A stretch of 59,361 bases of DNA from the NCBI GenBank assembly GCA_017442225.1, contig JAFSAR010000013.1, positions 1 to 59,361 on the forward strand. Reading direction: 5' to 3'. Position 1 is the stretch's first letter. The number at the start of each line of letters is the position of its first letter. Positions 14,377 to 23,909 of this stretch are shown here, in pieces. The stretch is from Clostridia bacterium (GTDB taxonomy: Bacteria; Bacillota; Clostridia; Oscillospirales; Acutalibacteraceae). Both the position numbers and the translations under genes were made by a program. The notes beneath the pieces were generated by a model that searched no databases, was not told where the DNA came from, and saw only the letters and a program-made list of their open reading frames with translations.

Positions 14377-17300
14377 TTATTTACCGTAAAGCTCAACAAG
14401 CTTTTCAAGGTGAGCGCGGCGAGCTTTTGCAGCCTCAGAAGCCTTGTCGAAGAGTTCCTCTGCACGCTCTGGGAACGAACGTGTAAGTGATGAGTAACGA
14501 GCTTCATTAAGGATGAATTCCTTATAGTCAGCAGTAGCGGGCTTGCTGTCGAGTGAGAACGGATTCTTGCCTTCTGCCTTGAGCGCAGGGTTATAACGGA
14601 AGAGATCCCAATAACCGCAATCTACAGCCTTCTTCATTTCTGCCTGACAGTTAACCATACCGCCCTTAATAGAGTGCATTTCGCAAGGTGAGTAACCGAT
14701 GATGATTGAAGGACCGTCGTAAGCTTCAGCTTCCTTAATCGCCTTAAGAGTCTGGTTCTGGTCTGCGCCCATAGCGATTTGTGCTACGTATACATAGCCA
14801 TAGCTCATTGCAATTTCAGCAAGGCTCTTCTTGTTAATAGCCTTACCAGCAGCTGCGAACTGAGCAACCTGACCAATGTTAGATGCCTTAGATGCCTGAC
14901 CACCTGTATTAGAATAAACCTCGGTATCAAATACCATAATGTTTACATTTTCGCCTGTAGCAAGTACGTGGTCAACACCGCCGAAGCCGATGTCATATGC
15001 CCAACCGTCACCACCAAAGATCCATACAGACTTCTTGGAGAGATATTCTTGGTTTGCGAGAATGTCTTTCTTCATATCGCAGTCACAGTCAAAGCCCTTG
15101 AGTGCTTCAACAAGCGCCTTTGATGCAGCTGCATTCTTGTCGCCGTCATTAAGTGTGTCAAGGTAAGCATTTGCAGCAGCAACTACATTTTCAGGTGCCT
15201 TGCAAGCGTCAACTATAGCCTTAACGTCGTCAATAAGACGATTACGAATAGCCTTTTGACCTAAGTACATACCAAAGCCGTGCTCTGCGTTGTCTTCAAA
15301 GAGAGAGTTTGCCCAAGCAGGACCGTGACCGTTAGCGTCTGTGGTGTATGGTGATGTAGCAGCAGGACCGCCCCAGATTGATGAACAACCTGTAGCGTTA
15401 GAGATGTACATTCTGTCACCAAAGAGCTGTGTAATAAGACGAGCATAAGCAGTTTCAGCACAACCTGCGCATGAACCTGAGAACTCGAGGAGAGGTTTCT
15501 TGAACTGTGAAGAAATGAGGTTAGCGCTTGACGCGATACCTTCTTTTTCGGTTACGTTTGCTACGCAGTAATCAAAGCTTGCTTGTTCTGCAAGTTGTGA
15601 TTCCTGAGATACCATCTTGAGTGATGAAGTAGGACATACGCCAACACAAACGCCGCAACCCATACAGTCAAGCGGAGAAATTGTAAGAGCATATGAATAA
15701 CCCTTGTTTGTAACAAGCTTTTCTTTTGTAGCAATCTTAATTGTATCAGGAGCAGCAGCCTTTTCGTCAGCAGACAATGCAAATGGACGAATTGTTGCGT
15801 GAGGACATACAAATGCGCACTTGTTACAACCGATACAAGTTTCATTATTCCACTCAGGTACCATAACAGCAACGCCGCGTTTTTCGTAAGCAGATGCGCC
15901 CTGCTCAAATGTACCATCGGCGTGGTCGGTAAATGCAGATACAGGAAGATCATAACCGTTCATAAGGCCAACAGGCTTCATGATGCCGTCAACCATCTTA
16001 ACGAGTTTTTCGTTACCCTCTGATTTAGCAGCAGCCTTGTCATCAGTAGCGTTAGCCCAGTCAGCAGGTACGTCAATCTTAACGTAAGCGTTAGCGCCAG
16101 CGTCGATTGCCTTCTCGTTCATTTCAACGATTTCTTTACCCTTCTTCATAAACTTCTGAGCTTTTTCTTTCATATAGCCGATAGCCTCTTCGCGAGGAAG
16201 AACTTCAGAAAGCGCAAAGAATGCAGACTGAAGAACGGTGTTGGTACGCTTGCCAAGACCGATTTCAGCCGCCATATCGATAGCGTTTACGGTATAAAGC
16301 TGAACATTGTTGTTAGCTATGTAACGCTTAGCTTCAGCTGGCATATGCTCGTTAAGTTCTTCAGGAGTCCACTGACAGTTAATAAGGAATACACCGCCAG
16401 GTTTAACATCGTTAACCATCTTGTAACCCTTGATTACGTATGATGGGTTATGACAAGCAACGAAGTCAGCCTTGTTGATATAGTATGGGCTCTTGATTGG
16501 CTTATCGCCGAAACGGAGGTGAGAAATTGTGATACCACCGGTTTTCTTGGAGTCATACTGGAAGTATGCCTGAACATACTTGTCGGTGTGGTCACCGATA
16601 ATCTTGATAGAGTCTTTGTTAGCACCAACTGTGCCGTCGCCGCCAAGACCCCAGAACTTGCACTCGATTGTGCCTTCAGCAGCAGTGTTTGGAGCTTCTT
16701 CTTCAACGAGTGAAAGATTGGTAACGTCGTCTACGATACCGATTGTAAAGTTGTGGCGTGGAGCATCGCTTGCAAGTTCCTTATATACAGCGAATACGCT
16801 TGAAGGAGGAGTATCCTTTGAGCCAAGACCGTAACGGCCACCGATAACGGTGTCAATTTTGCGGCCTGTCTGCGCCAAAGCACCAACAACGTCCATATAA
16901 AGAGGTTCGCCCAAAGAACCAGGCTCCTTTGTTCTGTCAAGAACAGCAATCTTCTTACATGTTGCAGGAATAGCCTCAACAAACTTATCAGCAGCAAACG
17001 GACGGTAAAGTCTTACCTTGATAAGACCAACCTTTTCGCCTGCAGCGAGCATATAGTCAATAACTTCTTCAGCAACGTCGCAGAATGAACCCATTGCGAT
17101 GATTACACGCTCTGCGTCAGGTGCGCCGTAGTAGTTGAAGAGTTTATAATCAGTACCAAGCTTTGCATTAACCTTGTCCATATATTCTTCAACAATTGCA
17201 GGAAGAGCTTCATAGTACTTGTTGCAAGCTTCTCTGTTCTGGAAGAAGATGTCGTCGTTCTGGTGTGAACCACGCATTACAGGACGCTCAGGGTTAAGAG

Positions 17301-17919
17301 CGCGCTTACGGAATGCATCAACTGCATCCATATCGCACATTTCTTTAAGGTCTTCATAATCCCAAACCTCAATCTTCTGAAGCTCGTGGGAAGTACGGAA
17401 ACCGTCAAAGAAGTTAATGAAAGGTACGCGACCCTTAATTGAAGCCAAGTGTGCTACTGCACCAAGGTCCATAACTTCCTGAGTGTTGGTTTCAGCAAGC
17501 ATTGCAAAACCTGTCTGACGGCATGCATAAACGTCAGAGTGGTCACCAAAGATGTTAAGAGCGTGGCTCGCAACACAACGAGCTGATACGTGGAAAACTG
17601 AAGGCAACAATTCGCCTGCGATTTTGTACATATTAGGAATCATCAAAAGAAGACCCTGTGAAGCGGTAAATGTTGTGGTAAGAGCACCTGCTGCGAGTGA
17701 GCCGTGAACTGTACCTGCAGCGCCGGCTTCGGACTGCATTTCAACAACGTTAACCTTTGTTCCAAAAATGTTTTTTAGGCCCTGTGCTGACCACTGGTCA
17801 ACATAGTCTGCCATTGGGCTGGATGGTGTAATCGGGTAAATACCTGCTACTTCGGTAAACGCATAAGAAACGTGAGCCGCAGCGTTGTTACCATCCATGG
17901 TTTTAAACTTTCTTGCCAT
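14377..17919 (-). CDS. nifJ: Pyruvate:ferredoxin (flavodoxin) oxidoreductase
   Basis: A 1180-residue single-chain PFOR, the usual length (about 1170-1180). It converts pyruvate, CoA and oxidised ferredoxin to acetyl-CoA, CO2 and reduced ferredoxin. Domains in order: the N-terminal pyruvate-binding transketolase-like domain (ITPSSPMADYVDQW), the CoA-binding domains, an inserted 2x[4Fe-4S] ferredoxin domain with CIGCNKCAFVCP (about residue 695) and CMGCGVCVGVCP (about 750), and the C-terminal thiamine-diphosphate domain with GDGWAYDIGFGG (about 973) and the proximal-cluster cysteines CAGCAETAYA. All catalytic features are intact. Codon use is strongly biased (few rare codons), as in highly expressed genes. 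Strong GGAGGAA ribosome site, own promoter and a structured leader. Confidence 0.98.
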   Translation of the reverse strand: MARKFKTMDGNNAAAHVSYAFTEVAGIYPITPSSPMADYVDQWSAQGLKNIFGTKVNVVEMQSEAGAAGTVHGSLAAGALTTTFTASQGLLLMIPNMYKIAGELLPSVFHVSARCVASHALNIFGDHSDVYACRQTGFAMLAETNTQEVMDLGAVAHLASIKGRVPFINFFDGFRTSHELQKIEVWDYEDLKEMCDMDAVDAFRKRALNPERPVMRGSHQNDDIFFQNREACNKYYEALPAIVEEYMDKVNAKLGTDYKLFNYYGAPDAERVIIAMGSFCDVAEEVIDYMLAAGEKVGLIKVRLYRPFAADKFVEAIPATCKKIAVLDRTKEPGSLGEPLYMDVVGALAQTGRKIDTVIGGRYGLGSKDTPPSSVFAVYKELASDAPRHNFTIGIVDDVTNLSLVEEEAPNTAAEGTIECKFWGLGGDGTVGANKDSIKIIGDHTDKYVQAYFQYDSKKTGGITISHLRFGDKPIKSPYYINKADFVACHNPSYVIKGYKMVNDVKPGGVFLINCQWTPEELNEHMPAEAKRYIANNNVQLYTVNAIDMAAEIGLGKRTNTVLQSAFFALSEVLPREEAIGYMKEKAQKFMKKGKEIVEMNEKAIDAGANAYVKIDVPADWANATDDKAAAKSEGNEKLVKMVDGIMKPVGLMNGYDLPVSAFTDHADGTFEQGASAYEKRGVAVMVPEWNNETCIGCNKCAFVCPHATIRPFALSADEKAAAPDTIKIATKEKLVTNKGYSYALTISPLDCMGCGVCVGVCPTSSLKMVSQESQLAEQASFDYCVANVTEKEGIASSANLISSQFKKPLLEFSGSCAGCAETAYARLITQLFGDRMYISNATGCSSIWGGPAATSPYTTDANGHGPAWANSLFEDNAEHGFGMYLGQKAIRNRLIDDVKAIVDACKAPENVVAAANAYLDTLNDGDKNAAASKALVEALKGFDCDCDMKKDILANQEYLSKKSVWIFGGDGWAYDIGFGGVDHVLATGENVNIMVFDTEVYSNTGGQASKASNIGQVAQFAAAGKAINKKSLAEIAMSYGYVYVAQIAMGADQNQTLKAIKEAEAYDGPSIIIGYSPCEMHSIKGGMVNCQAEMKKAVDCGYWDLFRYNPALKAEGKNPFSLDSKPATADYKEFILNEARYSSLTRSFPERAEELFDKASEAAKARRAHLEKLVELYGK

Positions 17920-17949
17920 GTTAAAATTCCTCCAAAAAATTTTATTCGA

Positions 17950-17994
17950 GAGGCTGCACGATTTAATATGGCTAAAAATAGCCTAGACAGTCTC
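17950..17994 (-). promoter_or_regulatory. Stem-loop in the nifJ 5' leader
   Basis: GAGGCTG (17950-17956) can pair with CAGTCTC (17988-17994), enclosing GGCTA-aaaa-TAGCC (17970-17983). It lies between the promoter and the ribosome site and may stabilise the abundant nifJ mRNA; there is no T run, so it is not a terminator. Confidence 0.45.
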
Positions 17995-18004
17995 ATACGG
18001 ATAT

Positions 18005-18033
18005 ATAATAACACTTTTAAATTAAAAAGTAAA
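18005..18033 (-). promoter_or_regulatory. Promoter of nifJ
   Basis: On the minus strand TTTACT (complement of 18028-18033), 17 bases, TATTAT (complement of 18005-18010). Confidence 0.65.
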
Positions 18034-18132
18034 TAAGAAAATTTTGTTTTTGTTAAAAATTTGGCAAATTTTTATTTATTTAAGTTATATTTACCACTAT
18101 ATAACATTTCTTTTCAAAATTTTTATTTCAAT

Positions 18133-18168
18133 AAAACAAGCAGTTGCCCGAAAGCAACTGCTTGTTTT
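18133..18168. terminator. Terminator downstream of the glycosyltransferase gene
   Basis: AAAACAAGCAGTTGC (18133-18147) pairs perfectly with GCAACTGCTTGTTTT (18154-18168), a 15-bp stem with A and T tracts at its base. On the minus strand it terminates the glycosyltransferase gene. Confidence 0.85.
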
Positions 18169-18211
18169 AGATATTTTTTACTTTTAAGTCCTAAATTCAA
18201 CAGATAAATCT

Positions 18212-21200
18212 TTATTGCTCATCGCTTGCAGTAACTGAAAAATCTTCACTCTTTAAAGTAAGGTTAGGATTATAGTAAGGATCTCCTGCTTTAAGTTCTC
18301 TGCTCCATTTTTTCATAAATCTATTAATTTCGCTGTTAAAACGAGCTACTTTTTCAGGAGAATCCTCCTGTCCCCTGCTTTTGGATTCATAATGATAGAA
18401 TTCGGCATAGGGTGTAAAAACTATCAGATATTTCGATTTTCTTATCTTCATGCAAAGGTCAATATCATTAAACGCAACGGCAAATCCCTCGTCTAGTCCC
18501 TGCACTTCGTCAAACACGTCTTTTCTGATAAGCAAGCACGCAGCTGTACAAGCGCTTAGATTTTGAGAAATCACCGCTCTTGATACATATCCATACTCAT
18601 TTTTATCGAAATACTTGTGCGAATGTCCCGCAACACCACCTATTCCCAAAATAACACCAGCATGCTGAATAGTATCATCGGGGAAATAAAGTTTCGCGCC
18701 CACTGCACCAACATCTTTACGCTGAGCAAACATAAGCATTTCTTCTAGCCAGTTAGGTGTAATGACCTCTATATCATTATTAAGCAAAAGAATATACTCG
18801 CCACTTGCAAATTTTGCTCCAAAATTGTTAATTGCAGAATAATTGAATGCCTTTTCTTTCCAAAAAACAACCTTTATATTATCATTTTTCCTCTCAAGTT
18901 TTTCGTAATACTCAAAGGTTCGCTGTTCATCACTGTTATTTTCTACAATAATTATTTCATAATTTTTATATGTAGATAACGACAGGATGGAATTTACGCA
19001 TTTTTCAAGATCTTCTATATGGTCTTTGTTTGGAATAATAATTGAAATCTTTGGATTGCCTATAATTTCATAGTCTATTTTATATGTGGTAGGTGCGTAA
19101 GATTCCTTTACTGTTCCTTTAAGACCTATTCTTTCAAGATGAGCCGCTAACGCCTTTTCGGCCGCATTTACAACATATGGTTTTGCCGATGAACCCGACG
19201 CTACCGAAGCCGCGTGTGAACGCCAAAAATAGAGTAATTTAGGAATTCTAACTATCTTTTGCGCCTTTTCAGTAAGTCGTAAAATCAAATCGTAATCTTG
19301 GCTGCCATCGTACTCTTTGTTAAAACCGCCGACCATTTCGTACAATTTTCTTGAAAAACAAGAAAAATGACAAATGTAATTATAACTGCGAAGAGTGTCG
19401 GGAGAAAATTCAGGCTTGTGATGTTTTAGTACAATATTAAACTCTTTATTTTCATTAGTAAAGGTAAGTTCATCACAGTAAATAAAGTCGGCGCCAGTAT
19501 CGTTGATTTCTTTTACATATTCAAACAACACAGAAGGATGCAACAAATCATCGTGGTCAAACAGCGAAATATAATCGCCGGTGGCAATCTTTAAGCATTC
19601 ATTTGTATTGTCAGAAATGCCCTTGTTTTCGGTTAATTTGACATATTTGATTCTCTTGTCTTTTTTTGCAAGTGTTGTGCAATACTTACCAACATTTTCA
19701 TGTTTTTCATCACTGCCATCAGCAAGACAAAGTTCCCAATTTTTATAGGTCTGTTCCCTTACAGAATCGATCATCTCCTGTAAGAAATTATCGGGTGTGT
19801 TGTAAAGAGGCACTAAAATACTGATTTTAGGACATTTCTTAAACGAATAACGCTCTTCAAACTTGCGCTGCGCGGCACTTATTTTAATCAAATCTCTATT
19901 GTTTTTGGGTGATTTAATTTGATTGTTTTCAAGGAATGTTTTATAATTTACAACTCGTCTTTTCCCTTCTTTAAAACCACCGCGCAAAAAACCTTTTGCA
20001 AAGACAAATAAGAGCATTAGTTTTCTGTGTCTGGCTATAATGTTTTTCATCTTGTGCGTAATTTTTCTTGGAATTGCGGTTATACGCCAATAAAAACTAT
20101 TTGTAATATCAATATACTGTGCATTAAGCGCATTATAATTATCGTTAATATTAGCAATCACATTATCTTTATTTAATATAACTTGCTCTTTATTTTTAAT
20201 AATATCTTGTTGCGCTTCAATTGTAGTTTGTTTTTCTTTAATTAAAGATTCTTTTTCAAAAATAATTTCGGTCTGATTATTTATAATCTCTTGGTATGAA
20301 ACTATCTTATCCTCCAATACACCAATTGCATTATCAGCGTCATCAAAACGATTTGATATAATATTTTTAAAATTAAACACAATTATATTAAATCTTACAT
20401 TTAACTCTTTTATTTCGGCATCAATATTTACCCATATTTGAGGATCCCTGTTAAAGAAAAACAGAGTTTCTTTTTTATCATCCATGCTAATGTAATTGCC
20501 ATTAAAACTTAATTCTTGTCCGTTTGCGACAATGCAAATATTTTTCATTATACAAAATGCGTTGTTAACGGGATCAATTCTTATAGATTTAACATTTTGC
20601 GGAAGTTTTACAGAAAAATCATAACTGCCTAAAGTCTCACTTGATTTAATCATCGTTTTGTTTGACTCGGTATATCCATCACCGTAATCATAATATACTT
20701 CTGCAGTATCACAACATTTTTGTGAGTCAAAATAAATATATGATGTTTGAATTTTATATAAATCTCTTGTTGTAAAGTTGAATTTTTCAGCGGCAAGTTT
20801 TACATATTTTTCTTGTTTAAATAATTCTGCAAACTTATATATACCTAAAACTGGATTACCATTGCAAACGCGAGTTCCCTCAAGCAAAAGAAAGGCTTTT
20901 TCAAGTTCAATTTCCTCATGAGTATGCTCGCCTTTAAATCTTAGTTTGTCTGAAAATGCTTTAAAAAACAAATCATCAGGACAAAGGTTTATTGATTTAT
21001 AAATAATTCTTGCAAATTCATTATCGTGTGCAACCCATTTTTCTTTAGTCATATCACTGTTATTGTCTGAATGTCTTCTAACCAGTGTTAATTTTTCTGG
21101 AATAATATATATAGGACTTATGGTAAGCAAACGCATCCAATAATCAAAATCTTGCAAATACAACGTAGAAACATCATAATTCCCGACTTTTTTGATAATA

Positions 21201-21718
21201 TTAGTTCTTATAAGAGCACTACAATGACACATCCTATTAGAATTGTCGAATAAAAATCTATACATTTCGGCATGCGATCTATTTTTTAAAATAAAAATTT
21301 TTCTCATTAGATCGAAATTTTGATCTGCAATATTACTGGATTCATCTATTATTTCAGCGTACGTAAAACAAGCACCATATTCAGAATTTTCTTCTAAAAA
21401 ATTAACCTGTTTCTCTATTTTGTCTAATGTCCATAAATCATCGGCATCCAAATGTGCAACATAATCACCTTTAACATGTTTTAGCGCTTCATTGCACGCA
21501 AAAGACATATGACCGTTAAGCGATGTTTGGTAATATTCGATTCTATCATCATTTATTGATTTAATAATATTTAAAGTATTATCTGTAGAACAATTATCAA
21601 CAACGATTATTTGTAAATTCTTATATGTTTGGTTTATTACTGATTCAATGGTTTGCATAATATACTTTTCAGCATTATATGCATTTATGCAAACACTTAC
21701 CAAACTTTTTTCTAACAT
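18212..21718 (-). CDS. Large protein with three GT2 glycosyltransferase domains and a coiled coil
   Basis: A 1168-residue cytoplasmic or membrane-associated protein for cell-surface glycan synthesis. Domain order: GT2 domain 1 (about 1-230; VSVCINAYNAEKYI, DNCSTDN, HLDADDLW); a beta-rich segment (about 330-450); a heptad-rich coiled coil (about 465-545); a basic linker (RKITHKMKNIIARHRK); GT2 domain 2 (about 655-890; ISILVPLYNTP, LFDHDDLLHP); and GT2 domain 3 (about 905-1150; ISIIIPNKDH, LLNNDIEV). DAD, DHD and NND are the DxD-like nucleotide-sugar sites. ATG 21718 is chosen because AGGCGG precedes it; a GTG at 21727 lies inside that site. It is markedly more AT-rich than its neighbours and stands alone with its own promoter and terminator, suggesting acquisition by transfer. 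The glycan product is unknown. Confidence 0.88.
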   Translation of the reverse strand: MLEKSLVSVCINAYNAEKYIMQTIESVINQTYKNLQIIVVDNCSTDNTLNIIKSINDDRIEYYQTSLNGHMSFACNEALKHVKGDYVAHLDADDLWTLDKIEKQVNFLEENSEYGACFTYAEIIDESSNIADQNFDLMRKIFILKNRSHAEMYRFLFDNSNRMCHCSALIRTNIIKKVGNYDVSTLYLQDFDYWMRLLTISPIYIIPEKLTLVRRHSDNNSDMTKEKWVAHDNEFARIIYKSINLCPDDLFFKAFSDKLRFKGEHTHEEIELEKAFLLLEGTRVCNGNPVLGIYKFAELFKQEKYVKLAAEKFNFTTRDLYKIQTSYIYFDSQKCCDTAEVYYDYGDGYTESNKTMIKSSETLGSYDFSVKLPQNVKSIRIDPVNNAFCIMKNICIVANGQELSFNGNYISMDDKKETLFFFNRDPQIWVNIDAEIKELNVRFNIIVFNFKNIISNRFDDADNAIGVLEDKIVSYQEIINNQTEIIFEKESLIKEKQTTIEAQQDIIKNKEQVILNKDNVIANINDNYNALNAQYIDITNSFYWRITAIPRKITHKMKNIIARHRKLMLLFVFAKGFLRGGFKEGKRRVVNYKTFLENNQIKSPKNNRDLIKISAAQRKFEERYSFKKCPKISILVPLYNTPDNFLQEMIDSVREQTYKNWELCLADGSDEKHENVGKYCTTLAKKDKRIKYVKLTENKGISDNTNECLKIATGDYISLFDHDDLLHPSVLFEYVKEINDTGADFIYCDELTFTNENKEFNIVLKHHKPEFSPDTLRSYNYICHFSCFSRKLYEMVGGFNKEYDGSQDYDLILRLTEKAQKIVRIPKLLYFWRSHAASVASGSSAKPYVVNAAEKALAAHLERIGLKGTVKESYAPTTYKIDYEIIGNPKISIIIPNKDHIEDLEKCVNSILSLSTYKNYEIIIVENNSDEQRTFEYYEKLERKNDNIKVVFWKEKAFNYSAINNFGAKFASGEYILLLNNDIEVITPNWLEEMLMFAQRKDVGAVGAKLYFPDDTIQHAGVILGIGGVAGHSHKYFDKNEYGYVSRAVISQNLSACTAACLLIRKDVFDEVQGLDEGFAVAFNDIDLCMKIRKSKYLIVFTPYAEFYHYESKSRGQEDSPEKVARFNSEINRFMKKWSRELKAGDPYYNPNLTLKSEDFSVTASDEQ

Positions 21719-21762
21719 TATCTGCACCGCCTAAACATTAAACTTTATATAAGCACTAACTT

Positions 21763-21791
21763 AATATACCATAAATTTTATATAAAGTCAA
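21763..21791 (-). promoter_or_regulatory. Promoter of the glycosyltransferase gene
   Basis: On the minus strand TTGACT (complement of 21786-21791), 17 bases, TATATT (complement of 21763-21768). Confidence 0.75.
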
Positions 21792-21846
21792 AGTTGATTT
21801 ACATATATCCTCATTTTACACATACAGTTAAATATTTATAGTTAGA

Positions 21847-22815
21847 TTATCTCTCTTCTCTAAAATAATTAAGACCCAAGCTTGCTGGAGGTTGATGCTC
21901 GCGTTTATTCATCATACTTGTAGCAATTAAAACAATTATCGTGATTACATAAGGAAGCATTTTCAAAACCTCACGACCGGAAAACGAAATATTTCCAAAC
22001 ACGAATGCCGCAATATATAAAGCGCCAAAAAGGTAAGATGCGATTATAGAAACACTTGGCTTCCATATACTAAAAATAACAAGCGCAATAGAAAGCCATC
22101 CAAACGCTTCGATAGTTGCCGCATTTTCCCAACTTCCTTTAACATAATCCATAATATAAAATACGCCGCCAAAACCTGCTATACCGCTACCTACTAAAAT
22201 TGCAATATATTTATAACGCGTAATATTAACACCCATAGCATCGGCAGTTGCTGTGCTTTCACCTATAGCTCTAAGATTAAGACCTACCCTTGTGCGATTA
22301 AAAATAAAGTTTGTAAGCAAGGCAATAGCAATAGCAAAATACACATAAAAACCATGTCCAAAAAGCACCTTAACTATACCGTTTGAGTTTTCAGCAAAGG
22401 GTAAGCTTTTAGCGATGATTTTACCTGCTATTGAAAAGTTACTTCTATCAACATAAGAATGCATTAAAAATTGAGTCAAGCCGTTGCCAAAGGTTGTAAT
22501 TGCAAGACCTGTAATATTTTGATTACAACGCAATGTGATTGTCATCACGGCGTAAATTCCACCTGTAAGACAGGCAAATAGGAACGCGCCAAAAAGCGAA
22601 GATAAAATAAGCATTATCCACGATGCGCTTTCAACCTTTTCCAAGCTATTAAGGTATAAGCTTATAAACAGGCAGCCCCCTACCGTACCTGTACACATAA
22701 TTCCCGGAATACCGAGATTCAAATGCCCGACCTTTTCAGTAATTGTTTCACCAACGCATCCAAAAAGAAGAACAGTGCCAATAGCAATGGCGCTCATTAA
22801 GAAGGTAATTGTCAT
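21847..22815 (-). CDS. ABC transporter permease, nucleoside type (NupQ/YufQ-like)
   Basis: A 322-residue integral membrane protein of the BPD_transp_2 family with about 8-9 hydrophobic helices. It carries the family signature GESTATADAMGVNITRYKYIAILVGSGIAGFGG (about residues 195-227; the EAA-like coupling segment followed by the glycine-rich helix). With the other permease it forms the channel of an ABC importer for purine nucleosides or a similar base. Its start overlaps the stop of the upstream permease by ATGA. Last gene of the riboswitch-controlled unit. Confidence 0.9.
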   Translation of the reverse strand: MTITFLMSAIAIGTVLLFGCVGETITEKVGHLNLGIPGIMCTGTVGGCLFISLYLNSLEKVESASWIMLILSSLFGAFLFACLTGGIYAVMTITLRCNQNITGLAITTFGNGLTQFLMHSYVDRSNFSIAGKIIAKSLPFAENSNGIVKVLFGHGFYVYFAIAIALLTNFIFNRTRVGLNLRAIGESTATADAMGVNITRYKYIAILVGSGIAGFGGVFYIMDYVKGSWENAATIEAFGWLSIALVIFSIWKPSVSIIASYLFGALYIAAFVFGNISFSGREVLKMLPYVITIIVLIATSMMNKREHQPPASLGLNYFREER

Positions 22816-23909
22816 TTCTTAATTTCCTCCTTTTCTTTTTTTCTAAAAACAAGTCTGTAATTTATAAAGAACGAACAAATAATTACCGCAAAATATACAA
22901 CACCAACAACAATGTTTGATATTGAATCATTTGTAAACATAAACGTTTTTCTTACCTGCGTCATACCCTTGGAAATGAAAGTAATGAAGAAACTTGTAAT
23001 GATAATAATCAAGGGATTAAAATTCGCAAGCCAGGTTGCCATAATACCTGTAAATCCCATGTTGTTTGCAGACGAAGTGTTTATTGTATGGTTGATTGAG
23101 CCCGCAAGAACAAAGCCTACAAGACCTGCAATAGCACCGGATAAAATCATTGTACGAATAATAACCTTATCAACCTTGATACCCACATATTTTGCGGTAT
23201 TAATGCTTTCTCCCACAACCGATATTTCATATCCGTGCTTTGAAGAACGAAGATAAATATGCATTACAATTGTGATTAAAGAGAACATAATAATTGGCAA
23301 TAAATACTTGTTACCTATATCGGGAATGTTACCGTATTGAATAGGCGCTAAAACACCCGAACCTGATTTAACCCATATTGTAATAAACAACGAAACAAGA
23401 CCTTGTGCTATATAGTTCATCATAAGAGTAAATAGTGATTCGTTAGTATTAAACTTTGCCTTAAAAAATGCCGGTATAAATGCCCATAAAGCGCCTGCGA
23501 AAACACTGGCAAAAAACATAATCAATATTATAATACCGTCATCAACCTTGCCGCCAAGATAAAACATACACGCAATAGCCGAAAGACAACCTACAAGTAT
23601 TTGTCCGTTACCACCCAAATTCCAAAATTTCATTTTAAAGGCAGGAAGTAACGCCATTGATGCGCCAAGCAATAGAGTAGTATCCTGAAGCAAAAGCCAG
23701 AATTTGCGATCACTGCCAAAAGCGCCTTCAAACAGTGATTGGAAAAAATCAAACAAACCCTTGTCTGAGAACAGCATAGAAATAAAGCCGCTTAAAAGAA
23801 GTCCCCCTATAACAGCGATGGAATAAATAAGAATTATATTTTTAACTTTTATATTATCACGCTTTACAATACGAACAAAGGGTTCCTTTAAATTATTTTT
23901 CTTCTTCAT
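22812..23909 (-). CDS. ABC transporter permease, nucleoside type (NupP/YufP-like)
   Basis: A 365-residue permease with about 10 membrane helices, the partner of the next gene. The coupling region GESINTAKYVGIKVDKVIIRTMILSGAIAGLVG (about 233-265) is the BPD_transp_2 signature. NupP-type subunits are longer at the N-terminus than NupQ, as seen here. It overlaps the ATPase gene by 4 bases (ATGA) and the following permease gene by 4 bases, so the three are translationally coupled. Substrate is inferred from the xpt/guanine-riboswitch context. Confidence 0.9.
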   Translation of the reverse strand: MKKKNNLKEPFVRIVKRDNIKVKNIILIYSIAVIGGLLLSGFISMLFSDKGLFDFFQSLFEGAFGSDRKFWLLLQDTTLLLGASMALLPAFKMKFWNLGGNGQILVGCLSAIACMFYLGGKVDDGIIILIMFFASVFAGALWAFIPAFFKAKFNTNESLFTLMMNYIAQGLVSLFITIWVKSGSGVLAPIQYGNIPDIGNKYLLPIIMFSLITIVMHIYLRSSKHGYEISVVGESINTAKYVGIKVDKVIIRTMILSGAIAGLVGFVLAGSINHTINTSSANNMGFTGIMATWLANFNPLIIIITSFFITFISKGMTQVRKTFMFTNDSISNIVVGVVYFAVIICSFFINYRLVFRKKEKEEIKK

